Assembly: GCA_002381945.1 (NCBI GenBank)
Contig: DFXY01000063.1
Location: 1 to 19,533, forward strand
From: Bacteriovoracaceae bacterium UBA4096
Lineage (GTDB): Bacteria; Bdellovibrionota; Bacteriovoracia; Bacteriovoracales; Bacteriovoracaceae
DNA length: 19,533 nt
Direction: 5' to 3'
Positions 1-7,064 of the stretch are shown piece by piece. The notes beneath the pieces were generated by a model. The model had not been told where the DNA came from. It made no database searches and worked only from the letters and a program-made list of their open reading frames with translations. The position numbers and the translations under genes were made by a program. The stretch's first letter is position 1, and each line of letters starts with the position of its first letter.

Positions 1-223
1 CATCAATAATTTTTTGATTTAAAGCGGAGATAGCCTCTTTGGCCTCTGCGGTCGTTGCCATTTCTACAAAGGCCATACCGCGAGATTGATTGGTAGAAGG
101 CTCCACCACAATCTTGATATTTTTGATGCTACCAAAGGGTGAAAACATGCTCTTTAGGCCATTGCGGTCACGGTTATAGCTAAGGTTACTTATATAGACT
201 GTCGTATTATTGTTTGTATTCAT
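1..223 (-). CDS. RRM-type RNA-binding protein, N-terminal part (3' end outside window)
   Basis: The first 74 codons read on the minus strand from the ATG at 221-223 and run off the window edge. The visible protein begins MNTNNNTTVYISNLSYNRD and carries both RRM signatures: an RNP2-like VYISNL near residues 9-14 and an RNP1-like RGMAFVEM near residues 48-55, with the usual spacing. Small single-RRM proteins of about 80-120 residues are common in bacteria as cytoplasmic RNA-binding proteins, often with a Gly/Arg-rich tail; the tail would lie outside this window. A purine run (AAAGGG) sits just upstream of the ATG as a ribosome binding site. The gene diverges from the secreted-protein gene at 300. 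The RNA target cannot be inferred. Confidence 0.88.
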   Translation of the reverse strand, partial: MNTNNNTTVYISNLSYNRDRNGLKSMFSPFGSIKNIKIVVEPSTNQSRGMAFVEMATTAEAKEAISALNQKIID

Positions 224-249
224 GGGCCCTTTGTAACAAGGCACAGCAA

Positions 250-265
250 ATTTGTAAATACAAAT
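250..265. promoter_or_regulatory. Perfect inverted repeat, possible operator between divergent genes
   Basis: ATTTGTA at 250-256 and TACAAAT at 259-265 are perfect inverted arms separated by AA. The element lies between the divergent RRM gene and the secreted-protein gene. Its right arm overlaps the first in-frame ATG (264) of the latter. A weak promoter-like pair overlaps it (TTGTAA at 231-236, TAAATA at 255-260, 18-base spacer). Size and position suit a dimeric repressor site, but no regulator is identified. Confidence 0.35.
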
Positions 266-299
266 GACAAAATCTGAGGGATGTGGTCTACAGACCTTC

Positions 300-839
300 A
301 TGAGAACTATAATTTTTACCATCTATCTGTTTGTTTTCTCTCACTTGACTCTGGCCTCTGACCTTTCCGGTTTGTGGAATCGGACAAATGGAGAAAGGGA
401 TCAAAATCCCGTCCAGTTTATTCTGATAGACGGGGCCTGGCGTTTTACCAGTCAGGAGAGGTTTATTTTTGAAGATGGCAGACTGTCTCATACCATCGAT
501 CAATCTGTTAAAATCCTGCAGTCGCATACTGATTTTCTGCAAGGGACAGTTGATTTTTATGATTCCAGAGGTTGCTCATTTAAAAATTTAACAGTTAAGG
601 CCGAGTTTCAAAATGAGGACTTAGTTAATATCCTGATGACTGTTCCTCGTTATAAATATGTCACTATTTCTGCCGGCCCTTCTCGCAGTTATGATCGCCC
701 CATCTACTGTTGGTACCATGGTTATCCTTATCGTTACCGCTATATTTGCGGTTATGAACCTGCTCCTCGCAGTGTCACTACAGAATGTCGGCTTTTGGAA
801 TATGTAGAAGTTCCAGTGCAATTAGAGCGCATACGTTAA
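300..839 (+). CDS. Secreted protein of unknown family, Tyr-rich C-terminal half
   Basis: The 179-residue protein has a clear signal peptide (MRTIIFTIYLFVFSHLTLAS, cleavage near residues 19-20), so it should enter the periplasm or beyond. The mature part has four cysteines (92, 137, 150, 163) that could form two disulfides, and a Tyr/Arg-rich stretch at about 131-152. I recognise no family. An in-frame ATG at 264 would add 12 polar residues before the signal peptide, but it overlaps a perfect inverted repeat, so 300 is preferred. Neither start has a well-placed Shine-Dalgarno; a GAGGG lies 19 bases before 300, followed by a small GGTCT/AGACC hairpin (285-296). Its stop is one base from the stop of the convergent gene at 841. 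Confidence 0.7.
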   Translation: MRTIIFTIYLFVFSHLTLASDLSGLWNRTNGERDQNPVQFILIDGAWRFTSQERFIFEDGRLSHTIDQSVKILQSHTDFLQGTVDFYDSRGCSFKNLTVKAEFQNEDLVNILMTVPRYKYVTISAGPSRSYDRPIYCWYHGYPYRYRYICGYEPAPRSVTTECRLLEYVEVPVQLERIR

Positions 840-840
840 T

Positions 841-1482
841 TCACAAACTAAGCCCAATCTGACCTGGAAGAAAGAGTGGTCTTTTTGCCTGACCTTTGAC
901 CCATTCTAGAAACGGAGGGGCAGGGGCCCGCCAGCTTTCCCATTTGAATCTCATCTTAATGTAGGTCTTAATCAATTCGATAAAATCATATTCATCACCA
1001 TAGGCCATATTGATGAGGTTTAAGACCGCTTCATCTTGCAGGTAGAGTTTTACTTTTCGTCCTTCCACTTCTACTGGTTTAATCGCAAAAGAAAGGCCTT
1101 CTGCCATTTCGTCATTTGCCTCATGCCTTGGGGCACTCTTATCATTGAACAAATCATGAAGTTTGTAGTCTCCAGGTTTCCATTCAATGGATTGATTGGT
1201 TTTTTTAAGCCACATTAAGAAGGCCTTGCCGGCACCAAGTTCATGATCAGATGGCACGCTTTCAAGTGACCATCTTAAATACGCTTCTCTAAAGGATAGC
1301 CTGGCAGAGGTCTTATGCTTTAAGAGCATCAAGGTCACGCGATCACTAAACTCCGGAGTCTGAAGTTTGCCATGAACTCTTAAGGGAGTGAATTTTAACA
1401 ACGGGGTAGGTGTCTTATGGACTTTGGGATCAAAGTCATCGTAAGACCAGGTTATCTTTCCATAATTGAGTGTTTGCTTCAT
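841..1482 (-). CDS. Conserved-looking cytoplasmic hypothetical protein
   Basis: A 213-residue open frame with no signal peptide, lipobox or membrane segment, so probably cytoplasmic. It begins MKQTLNYGKITWSYDDFDPK and is rich in Trp, Lys and aromatic residues. The C-terminal third (FIELIKTYIKMRFKWESW, then PAPPFLEWVKGQAKRPLFLP) looks like a folded helical region. I do not recognise the family. No good Shine-Dalgarno precedes the ATG; the leader reads GTAGTGGCAATTGC. The gene ends one base from the stop of the convergent secreted-protein gene. It diverges from the DUF4382 lipoprotein gene, with about 107 bases between the starts. Reality as a gene rests on its length and composition. Confidence 0.72.
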   Translation of the reverse strand: MKQTLNYGKITWSYDDFDPKVHKTPTPLLKFTPLRVHGKLQTPEFSDRVTLMLLKHKTSARLSFREAYLRWSLESVPSDHELGAGKAFLMWLKKTNQSIEWKPGDYKLHDLFNDKSAPRHEANDEMAEGLSFAIKPVEVEGRKVKLYLQDEAVLNLINMAYGDEYDFIELIKTYIKMRFKWESWRAPAPPFLEWVKGQAKRPLFLPGQIGLSL

Positions 1483-1589
1483 GCAATTGCCACTACGACT
1501 TTATTCCAAAAAAAATTAAATCAGCGTCACATTTCCACATTCTTTCAAGACTTTAGCTTGATGATGACTTCATAAAAAAGAGGTCCTGT

Positions 1590-2417
1590 ATGAATAAAAT
1601 ATTATCTGTATTCCTTGTTTTAACTGCTTTCTTATCACTGATTTCCTGCCAACCGGAGAGTGAAAAAATCTCAAAGGGGATGGGTGGGCTGAGGCTGCTT
1701 GCCACCGATGCCCCTTTTGGTTTTGAGAATGTGGATTCTGCCACTGTTACTATCAATAAGATTAGTATTCGAAAAAAAGGGGGAGAAAAACTGATGGTGC
1801 TTGAAAAGGACATAACCCTCGATCTCTTGAAACTTCGAAATGGAGTAACGGAGGCCCTGGCCGAGCTTCAAATCCCAACTGGAGTCTATGATCAAATATC
1901 TTTAGTGGTAACTGAAGCTTCTGTTAGTCTGACAAATGGGGAGCATTTTCCTTTAAACGTACCAAGCGGTGATCAGTCAGGTCTTAAAATTTTTATTTCT
2001 CCGGCATTAACTATCAATGAAGGAATTCGCTCAGAAGTTTTATTAGACTTTGATTTAAGCCGCTCTTTTGTACCAAAAGGTACTCATACAGAAATAACAG
2101 GCTTCAATTTTAAACCTGTTATAAGAGCGGTGAGTGTGGTGGCCACAGGAATTATTTCGGGAGAGGTTTTGGATTATGATACTGGTATTAGTGGTGCAAC
2201 AGTGACCGTGACTAAAGGAGAAGAGATTATTGCCACTGCGGTGACTGAAGTTAACGGAACTTTTAAAGTTCTCGGAATCCCTGCGGGAATCTATGATGTG
2301 ACGGCGGAAAGAGAGAATTATCAAACTTTGAAGATCAATGCGGTTCCAGTATCGGCCGGAAGTGAAGTTACGACTCATTTCATTTTGTCACCTTTAGAAA
2401 ATATAGCGGAAATCTAA
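1590..2417 (+). CDS. DUF4382 lipoprotein with C-terminal regulatory-like beta-sandwich domain
   Basis: A 275-residue lipoprotein. The signal peptide ends in a lipobox L17-I-S-C20, so the protein should be lipid-anchored in the cell envelope. Residues about 32-180 match the DUF4382 pattern (opening LRLLATDAPFGFENVDSATV, i.e. 'TDAP...V..V.VTI.KI'). Residues about 187-268 look like a carboxypeptidase regulatory-like domain (GIISGEVLDYDTGISGATV, then NGTFKVLGIPAGIYDVTAE), a beta-sandwich common in surface and periplasmic proteins. Neither domain has a known catalytic role; a binding or structural function is likely. An AGAGG sits seven bases before the ATG. The gene stands alone, followed by an 87-base gap before the next secreted protein. 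Confidence 0.85.
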   Translation: MNKILSVFLVLTAFLSLISCQPESEKISKGMGGLRLLATDAPFGFENVDSATVTINKISIRKKGGEKLMVLEKDITLDLLKLRNGVTEALAELQIPTGVYDQISLVVTEASVSLTNGEHFPLNVPSGDQSGLKIFISPALTINEGIRSEVLLDFDLSRSFVPKGTHTEITGFNFKPVIRAVSVVATGIISGEVLDYDTGISGATVTVTKGEEIIATAVTEVNGTFKVLGIPAGIYDVTAERENYQTLKINAVPVSAGSEVTTHFILSPLENIAEI

Positions 2418-2504
2418 ATTTTTCCCGAAGATGCTCAGAATCACCAAAGGTTTCATGATAGAGGCATATTGATTTGAAGACTCTCAATCATCAAGGAGCC
2501 TCAC

Positions 2505-2852
2505 ATGAAACCTTTCCTTAGCTTCCTTTTATTAATTATGATGGCCCCGGCCCTGGCAGTAACCTGGAGTTATCAGGTAAATATTAATGGTAGTCCTGGA
2601 CCAATGAAAAAGATTGACTCGGGTAAGAACACTTTTGAGGCCGGTCCTTATTTTTGTGAGGCCACTCCGGTAGTTGTTAATAACAATACGGAATTCCGTT
2701 CATTGGTTTGTGGTGTTGGAGCGGGAACGGTAAGTACCGGCGGTCTCTGTACCCGCAAGAAGGTAAAGGTCGCCTCAGTCCAGTACGCCATTCTTAATTT
2801 AAACGGCCCTAAGAATGCGGTCAATGTCGTGATTTCCTGTAAATTTGATTAG
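2505..2852 (+). CDS. Small secreted protein with four cysteines
   Basis: A 115-residue precursor with a strong signal peptide (MKPFLSFLLLIMMAPALA, cleavage after Ala18) and an excellent Shine-Dalgarno (AAGGAG, eight bases before the ATG). The mature protein is about 97 residues, predicted beta-rich (TWSYQVNINGSP at its start) and has cysteines at 51, 69, 82 and 112, suggesting two disulfides formed in the periplasm. It resembles small exported proteins common in Bdellovibrio-like bacteria in size and layout, but I recognise no family or function. The spacing to the next gene is 55 bases and holds a separate promoter, so it is probably monocistronic. Confidence 0.78.
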   Translation: MKPFLSFLLLIMMAPALAVTWSYQVNINGSPGPMKKIDSGKNTFEAGPYFCEATPVVVNNNTEFRSLVCGVGAGTVSTGGLCTRKKVKVASVQYAILNLNGPKNAVNVVISCKFD

Positions 2853-2872
2853 TCCAAAGATTACCCGGGTCA

Positions 2873-2901
2873 TTGCTTTTCAGAAATCTGATTGTTAGAT
2901 T
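2873..2901 (+). promoter_or_regulatory. Predicted sigma70-type promoter placing the start at the ATG at 2908
   Basis: TTGCTT (2873-2878) and TAGATT (2896-2901) are separated by exactly 17 bases. Only six bases separate the -10 box from the ATG, so transcription would begin at or next to the start codon. The downstream gene has no Shine-Dalgarno, which agrees with a leaderless or near-leaderless mRNA. The -35 match is only moderate. Confidence 0.45.
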
Positions 2902-2907
2902 CCGGGT

Positions 2908-3288
2908 ATGAAATTACTCTTTTTACTCACCATCCTATCCGTCTCTATGATATCTCATGCTTCGCGATTGTGTCCTCGGGGATCATTAGAATTGGTTTCC
3001 TGCAAGGAGCAGAGTTCTTCGGCCGTGTCTGTATGTCGCCATGATGATGAGATGCTGTCGATAGGTTATCGACCCACTCTTTTTTCACCGGTTGAAATAC
3101 ATGCTGCCACTATGACAGAAGAAGCTGGTCATTATATCTTTTCTCAGAAAACTGAAGGAGAAGATCAGTTCCTTCTCATCATTAAAAAATCAACAGACGA
3201 TCATACTCGCGGATTGTTTCGTAAGATCACTGCTGGAATTCAGACTGAATTTACTTATAGATGTATTACCCGTTCTCTTAATCCATAG
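2908..3288 (+). CDS. Small secreted protein, in operon with PHB depolymerase
   Basis: A 126-residue precursor with a signal peptide (MKLLFLLTILSVSMISHAS, cleavage near residue 18-19). The mature protein has cysteines at 22, 32, 43 and 119 and no recognised domain. It ends five bases before the ATG of the PHB depolymerase gene, so the two are almost certainly co-transcribed and perhaps translationally coupled; an accessory role for the depolymerase is possible but purely contextual. No Shine-Dalgarno is present. The six bases before the ATG follow a -10-like TAGATT, suggesting leaderless translation. Confidence 0.75.
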   Translation: MKLLFLLTILSVSMISHASRLCPRGSLELVSCKEQSSSAVSVCRHDDEMLSIGYRPTLFSPVEIHAATMTEEAGHYIFSQKTEGEDQFLLIIKKSTDDHTRGLFRKITAGIQTEFTYRCITRSLNP

Positions 3289-3293
3289 GTTTT

Positions 3294-4289
3294 ATGAAAA
3301 ATAGTATTGTTGTTCTCTTGATGTTGTTCTCCCAGCTCTCTTTGGCAGGAAAAGTCACCGTTTCCGGGATTTCTTCGGGGGCCTATATGGCCCAGCAGTT
3401 TCATACTGCTTTTTCTTCCCAGGTTTCAGGCGTCGGCATTGTCGCTGGAGGACCATATTATTGTTCCAGAGGCCTGGCCTTAAATGCGATCAATTTATGT
3501 ATGGATACTTACTGGGGAATCCCCTCGGCCAAATGGTCAGTTGATGTGGCCAATGAATTGGCCAGAATCAATAGAATTGATTCTGTTGCAAATATCGCCA
3601 AAGCAAAAGTTTATGTGCTTTCTGGAACTGAGGATGAAACGGTCAGACAATCGGTCTCAGGGGTTTTAGTAGAAACTTACCGGAAGTTCGGTGTGCCTGC
3701 GAAAAATATTATTTTTGATAATAAAATGCGGGTGGGCCATGCTTTTCCTACAGAGAATTATGGAAATTCCTGTGCCACACCTTCTAAATCTCCCTACATT
3801 GCAAATTGCGGCCGAGATACCGCAGGGGACATCCTTAATCACCTAATTGGAAAACTTAAACCTAAGGTCAGGGCCTTGGATGAGAGGATTTTTTCTTTTA
3901 ATCAACTAGCGCACTTTGATGGTTTAAGCGTCAGTCGGCTTTCCATGCAGAAGACCGGTTTTGTCTATATTCCCAAGGCCTGTGGTAAGGGTGCTACCTG
4001 TAAAGTGCATGTGGCCTTTCATGGTTGTAAGCAGACTTTGGATGATATCCAGACCACCTTTGTTAAAGAGGCCGGCTATAATGGTTGGGCCGAAGCTAAT
4101 AAACTCATCATTTTATATCCTCAGGCAAAAACCAGTTATCTTTTGAGTAATCCAAACGGTTGTTGGGATTGGTGGGGTTATACCTCTGTTGATTTTCACA
4201 CAAGAGACGGATATCAAATGAGACTAGTGGCACGATTGATCGAGGCACTTAAGAATAATAATTTGGAATTAACTAAATTCAGACCTTAA
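3294..4289 (+). CDS. Secreted poly(3-hydroxybutyrate) depolymerase-family esterase, type II catalytic domain
   Basis: A 331-residue exported alpha/beta hydrolase of the PHB depolymerase family, which hydrolyses ester bonds in polyhydroxybutyrate or its oligomers. The signal peptide ends near Ala18-Gly19. The lipase box GISSG puts the nucleophile at Ser27; Asp114 (SGTEDETV) and His149 (VGHAFP) complete the likely triad. The oxyanion-hole motif FHGCKQ (His243) follows the triad, the permuted 'type II' order. NPNGCWDWWGY near the C-terminus is a family hallmark, and GIVAGGPYYC (48-57) is typical too. There is no linker or C-terminal substrate-binding domain, so amorphous PHB or soluble oligomers are likelier substrates than crystalline PHB. 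It sits five bases after the small secreted-protein gene and ends at a strong terminator. No clear Shine-Dalgarno; coupling is likely. Confidence 0.92.
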   Translation: MKNSIVVLLMLFSQLSLAGKVTVSGISSGAYMAQQFHTAFSSQVSGVGIVAGGPYYCSRGLALNAINLCMDTYWGIPSAKWSVDVANELARINRIDSVANIAKAKVYVLSGTEDETVRQSVSGVLVETYRKFGVPAKNIIFDNKMRVGHAFPTENYGNSCATPSKSPYIANCGRDTAGDILNHLIGKLKPKVRALDERIFSFNQLAHFDGLSVSRLSMQKTGFVYIPKACGKGATCKVHVAFHGCKQTLDDIQTTFVKEAGYNGWAEANKLIILYPQAKTSYLLSNPNGCWDWWGYTSVDFHTRDGYQMRLVARLIEALKNNNLELTKFRP

Positions 4290-4300
4290 AAAGTGATAAA

Positions 4301-4330
4301 AAAAAATCCCGCAAAATGCGGGATTTTTTT
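4301..4330. terminator. Bidirectional rho-independent terminator
   Basis: AAAAAATCCCGCA (4301-4313) pairs with TGCGGGATTTTTT (4317-4329) around an AAA loop. The T run on the plus strand serves the PHB depolymerase gene. The A run before the stem (a T run on the minus strand) serves the convergent secreted-protein gene ending at 4351. Confidence 0.92.
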
Positions 4331-4350
4331 ATTTGATTTAAAACGATTCA

Positions 4351-4767
4351 TTATAAATTAACGATGCATTCAACTACTGATTCTTTGGTTCCACTTGTTG
4401 AACGGAAGATTTCTCCAGCAACGACATATTGTGTCCCGGCCTCAACTGCAATTGTCCTTACAAAACTCTCAGTCGATGAATTTGAGGTCCTTTCCATAAC
4501 TGAAGAGTAAAAAAGGCGCTGGCCCGGATTCCATCTGTAATGAGATTCATTCAAAGTTTCATGGTTTTTAGAAAGAGTGGGAGAAGAAACCGTTACAGAG
4601 ACTCCTGTCGAGAGTCTTTTGACTCTTACGACACAATTTTCTTCAGAGGTGGTTAAACCTGTATAAGAGCCTTCAGGCAAGGTCTTCAATAGCGCTGAAG
4701 GGGCATCTAAATCAGTGGCGAAGGCCGAAGTAGAGGCGAGTAAAAGTGCTGCGATTAATGTTTTCAC
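4351..4767 (-). CDS. Small secreted protein of unknown family (GTG start)
   Basis: A 138-residue precursor. I place the start at the GTG at 4765-4767 rather than the upstream in-frame ATG at 4827, because it has an ideal Shine-Dalgarno (AGGAGT at 4773-4778) and opens directly with a signal peptide (VKTLIAALLLASTSAFA). The upstream extension would also run through the predicted promoter. The mature part is about 120 residues, rich in Ser/Thr and predicted beta-stranded, with two cysteines (NCVVRV and VECIVNL) that could form one disulfide. No family recognised. It lies 71 bases downstream of the CAP lipoprotein gene on the same strand but has its own promoter. It ends at the bidirectional terminator. 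Confidence 0.78.
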   Translation of the reverse strand: MKTLIAALLLASTSAFATDLDAPSALLKTLPEGSYTGLTTSEENCVVRVKRLSTGVSVTVSSPTLSKNHETLNESHYRWNPGQRLFYSSVMERTSNSSTESFVRTIAVEAGTQYVVAGEIFRSTSGTKESVVECIVNL

Positions 4768-4792
4768 AATTGACTCCTGGTAATTTTCACTC

Positions 4793-4821
4793 TTTATAGA
4801 GCTTTCTGCTGCCAGGGTAAA
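4793..4821 (-). promoter_or_regulatory. Predicted sigma70-type promoter for the secreted-protein gene
   Basis: On the minus strand, TTTACC (4816-4821) and TATAAA (4793-4798) are separated by 17 bases. Transcription would start near 4786, leaving a leader of about 20 bases with the AGGAGT ribosome binding site. The -10 box differs from consensus at one base, the -35 at two. Confidence 0.55.
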
Positions 4822-4838
4822 GTTCAAATGTAATTGTT

Positions 4839-5369
4839 TTATAGTTCAATAAAGATCTGGGTCCAATAATATTTACCACTTGAGTTCTTGGCATAACCAA
4901 AACCTGTATGTGTGACACGACTTTTCTCGATATTGGCCCGGTGTCCGGAGGAACTCATCCAGGAATTAAAAGCAGCTTCCGGCGTTTTTTGACCTGTGGC
5001 CACATTTTCCGCACACAGGTTCCCGCCGCCCAAGGCATCCCTGGCATCAGAGCAGCGGCCTGAAAAGCCCGTATGGCCAAAACTCACTATACCTGTGGCC
5101 ATATTCTGACTATGCTTCCTGGCAATTTCACCGACCTCATCATTATGAATCAGGGCCCTAAGTCCTAAGCTTCGGCGATGATCATTTACCAGAATCATAA
5201 ACTCGTCTGTCCAGGTGGAAGGTGTGACGGTGCCTGTCCCGTTACCCGTTTCTGGGGCAACAACAATAGGTGTCGCGGAGTCAACTTCTGGGACGATCAC
5301 CCCATCCTGAGGATTTTCTTTGTTACAAGCAATAGCGAATAAAAGCAGCAGTAAGAATAGTTTTTTCAT
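4839..5369 (-). CDS. CAP/SCP-family lipoprotein
   Basis: A 176-residue envelope lipoprotein with lipobox A12-I-A-C15, a low-complexity Thr/Pro/Val linker to about residue 52, and a CAP (SCP/PR-1) domain at about 54-176. The characteristic cavity residues are present: His86 (ARKHSQNM), Glu121 (CAENVA) and His143 (SGHRANI), with the closing motif YYWTQIF. Cys106 and Cys119 probably pair. Bacterial CAP proteins are generally extracytoplasmic, with ligand-binding or unknown roles; the function here is not evident. The start at 5369 (MKKLFLLLLLFAIAC) is chosen over the in-frame ATG at 5399 because AGGGG lies four bases upstream and the lipoprotein signal begins there. The gene diverges from proline iminopeptidase. 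Confidence 0.9.
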   Translation of the reverse strand: MKKLFLLLLLFAIACNKENPQDGVIVPEVDSATPIVVAPETGNGTGTVTPSTWTDEFMILVNDHRRSLGLRALIHNDEVGEIARKHSQNMATGIVSFGHTGFSGRCSDARDALGGGNLCAENVATGQKTPEAAFNSWMSSSGHRANIEKSRVTHTGFGYAKNSSGKYYWTQIFIEL

Positions 5370-5434
5370 GCCCCTATTTTGCTTGAAATAATTTTTCACA
5401 TATAGAGGGCAAATATTTGTGGATTCTTCGTTCC

Positions 5435-5459
5435 ATACTTTTTTAAGTATTGTTATGAT
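5435..5459 (+). promoter_or_regulatory. Possible promoter and inverted repeat upstream of pip
   Basis: ATACTT (5435-5440) and AAGTAT (5445-5450) are perfect inverted arms around TTTT. A -10-like TATGAT follows at 5454-5459, but the -35 at the 17-base spacing (TTCCAT) is poor. The repeat lies in the promoter spacer between the divergent CAP and iminopeptidase genes, a usual place for an operator. It could also be chance in an AT-rich gap. Confidence 0.3.
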
Positions 5460-5482
5460 CTTGCTAGTTATAAAGGAGTGTT

Positions 5483-6427
5483 ATGCGCGAGTTTTATCCT
5501 GAAATTGGGCCTTATTCGACTGGTTACTTAAAAGTCAGTGACCTTCATTCTTTGTATTATGAAGAGTGCGGTAACCCTGAAGGTAAACCAGTGGTTTTTG
5601 TCCACGGAGGTCCAGGAGGAGGAATTGATCCAAGCATGCGTAGATTCTTCGACCCAAAAGTCTGGAGGATTGTCCTGTTTGATCAAAGAGGGTGTGGTAA
5701 GTCCCGACCATTTTCAGAATTAAAAGACAACACCACCTGGCATCTGGTGGAAGATATGGAAACACTCAGAGATCATCTTAAAATTAATGAATGGACGGTT
5801 TTTGGAGGCTCGTGGGGTTCTACGTTGGCCCTGGCCTATGCCATTAAACATGCCCAAAAAGTAAAAGGTCTTATCCTAAGAGGAATTTTCCTCTTACGTA
5901 AAAAAGAAATTGATTGGTTTTACCAGGAAGGGGCGAGTTTTCTTTTCCCGGATGTTTGGGCCAAATATCTTGAACCCATTCCTGAAAATGAGCGACATGA
6001 TCTGGTGACAGCTTTTTATAAAAGATTAACATCACCGGATAAAGAAGTTCGCTCTCATGCGGCCAAGGCGTGGTCTATCTGGGAAGGTTCAACTTCTAAA
6101 CTTTTTATGGATCCTAAGTTTATTGAACGATTTGCCGGAGACGAATTTGCGGACGCCTTTGCCCGAATTGAATGTCATTATTTTGTGAATAAAGGCTTCT
6201 TCGAGGAGGATGGTTGGATTCTTAAGAATGTGGACAAAATCCGTCATATCCCAACCTGGATTGTTCAAGGGAGATATGATGTGGTTTGTCCGGCGGTCTC
6301 GGCCTACGAACTTAATGTGGCCTTCCCTGAATCAAAACTTATCATTGTTCCGGATGCAGGTCATTCGGCCAGTGAGGCGGGTATTCGATCTCAATTAGTT
6401 GAAGCGACAGATTTTTTTGGTAAATAA
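5483..6427 (+). CDS. pip: Proline iminopeptidase (S33 alpha/beta hydrolase)
   Basis: A 314-residue cytoplasmic enzyme that removes N-terminal proline from peptides. All hallmarks are present: the oxyanion-hole region HGGPGGG (41-47), DQRGCGKS (67-74), the nucleophile motif GGSWGS with Ser110, Asp266 (QGRYDVVCP) and His294 (DAGHSA). Glu201 and Glu230 (RIECHYF) lie where the family binds the substrate's free amino end. Length matches the family (about 310-320). There is no signal peptide, so it probably acts on imported peptides. An AAGGAG lies seven bases before the ATG. The gene is monocistronic and closes with a strong terminator. Confidence 0.95.
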   Translation: MREFYPEIGPYSTGYLKVSDLHSLYYEECGNPEGKPVVFVHGGPGGGIDPSMRRFFDPKVWRIVLFDQRGCGKSRPFSELKDNTTWHLVEDMETLRDHLKINEWTVFGGSWGSTLALAYAIKHAQKVKGLILRGIFLLRKKEIDWFYQEGASFLFPDVWAKYLEPIPENERHDLVTAFYKRLTSPDKEVRSHAAKAWSIWEGSTSKLFMDPKFIERFAGDEFADAFARIECHYFVNKGFFEEDGWILKNVDKIRHIPTWIVQGRYDVVCPAVSAYELNVAFPESKLIIVPDAGHSASEAGIRSQLVEATDFFGK

Positions 6428-6461
6428 AAAAGAAGGGGATCAGTTTGGTCCCCTTCTTTTT
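6427..6461. terminator. Bidirectional rho-independent terminator
   Basis: AAAAAGAAGGGGA (6427-6439) pairs with TCCCCTTCTTTTT (6449-6461); the inner bases can extend the stem to a five-base loop. It immediately follows the pip stop codon, overlapping its last base, and faces the convergent gene that ends at 6470, so it can serve both. Confidence 0.9.
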
Positions 6462-6469
6462 AAGTTTTA

Positions 6470-6952
6470 TTAGAAATGGATGTCGTCAAATTCCCCGCCA
6501 ACTCTTGCCGGGAATTCATTCACCTCATCATAGTGATGACGATCACGGTTGTATTCGTCATAAACTTCATCAGGGTTCTCGTATCTGATTTCATCACTTG
6601 ATGTACCTTGAGAGCTTCCACCGCCTAAGCGACCACGACAAGCGACAGTCTTGTTCTTTTTAACAACACACTTTTCAAAGGTATCTACGCGGTCATAATC
6701 AGTAAGCTTACAGTAAAGGTTTTTATTGCAAGTATAGTATCCAGTGGCCACTTCAAAGACATGCAGTCCCCACTGGGCCACAAGTTTACCCTTCAAAAGC
6801 TGAGAGCCACGGATTTTTTTCAGATCTGTGCTTTGAAATATTACCTTGTGCTTCATTGGGCCAAGAGTTTTTACTTTTTGCACTCTGACTTCTGAAGCTA
6901 AAAGATTAAGAGATATGAGAGAGAGACATAAACCTAAAAAAAGGTGTTTCAT
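6470..6952 (-). CDS. Secreted protein with four-Cys core and acidic Asp/Glu/Tyr/His tail
   Basis: A 160-residue precursor with a signal peptide (MKHLFLGLCLSLISLNLLA, cleavage about residue 19-20) and an excellent Shine-Dalgarno (GGAGG, six bases before the ATG). The core at about 21-108 holds four cysteines (75, 81, 95, 105), probably two disulfides. A Gly/Ser linker (GGGSSQGTSS) leads to a tail at about 119-160 rich in Asp, Glu, Tyr and His (DEVYDEYNRDRHHYDEVNEF). The tail is likely disordered and could bind cations, though that is inference. I recognise no family. It ends at the bidirectional terminator shared with pip and diverges from the DUF885 gene. Confidence 0.8.
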   Translation of the reverse strand: MKHLFLGLCLSLISLNLLASEVRVQKVKTLGPMKHKVIFQSTDLKKIRGSQLLKGKLVAQWGLHVFEVATGYYTCNKNLYCKLTDYDRVDTFEKCVVKKNKTVACRGRLGGGSSQGTSSDEIRYENPDEVYDEYNRDRHHYDEVNEFPARVGGEFDDIHF

Positions 6953-7064
6953 TTTTTCCTCCGCGAGTAAAATTTAATCTTCCAACCTGTAAATCATTCG
7001 GTATGCTCTAGGAAGAGACATCTTCATTGAATTGAAATATTTACCATTTATTGCGGTGCGTAGT

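Noticed and set aside
1036..1218. 60-residue plus-strand frame antisense to the 841-1482 gene
   Set aside because: Phe/His/Trp-rich shadow frame with no start signals.
2055..2378. 107-residue minus-strand frame inside the DUF4382 gene
   Set aside because: Ser/His/Asn-rich shadow of a convincing lipoprotein gene.
4768..4827. Upstream ATG extension of the small secreted protein
   Set aside because: It covers the predicted promoter and the AGGAGT ribosome binding site and would push the signal peptide 20 residues inward.
7032..7064. TTG start giving a 606-residue DUF885 protein
   Set aside because: No better ribosome binding site, and the lipoprotein signal is compact and normal from the ATG at 7065.
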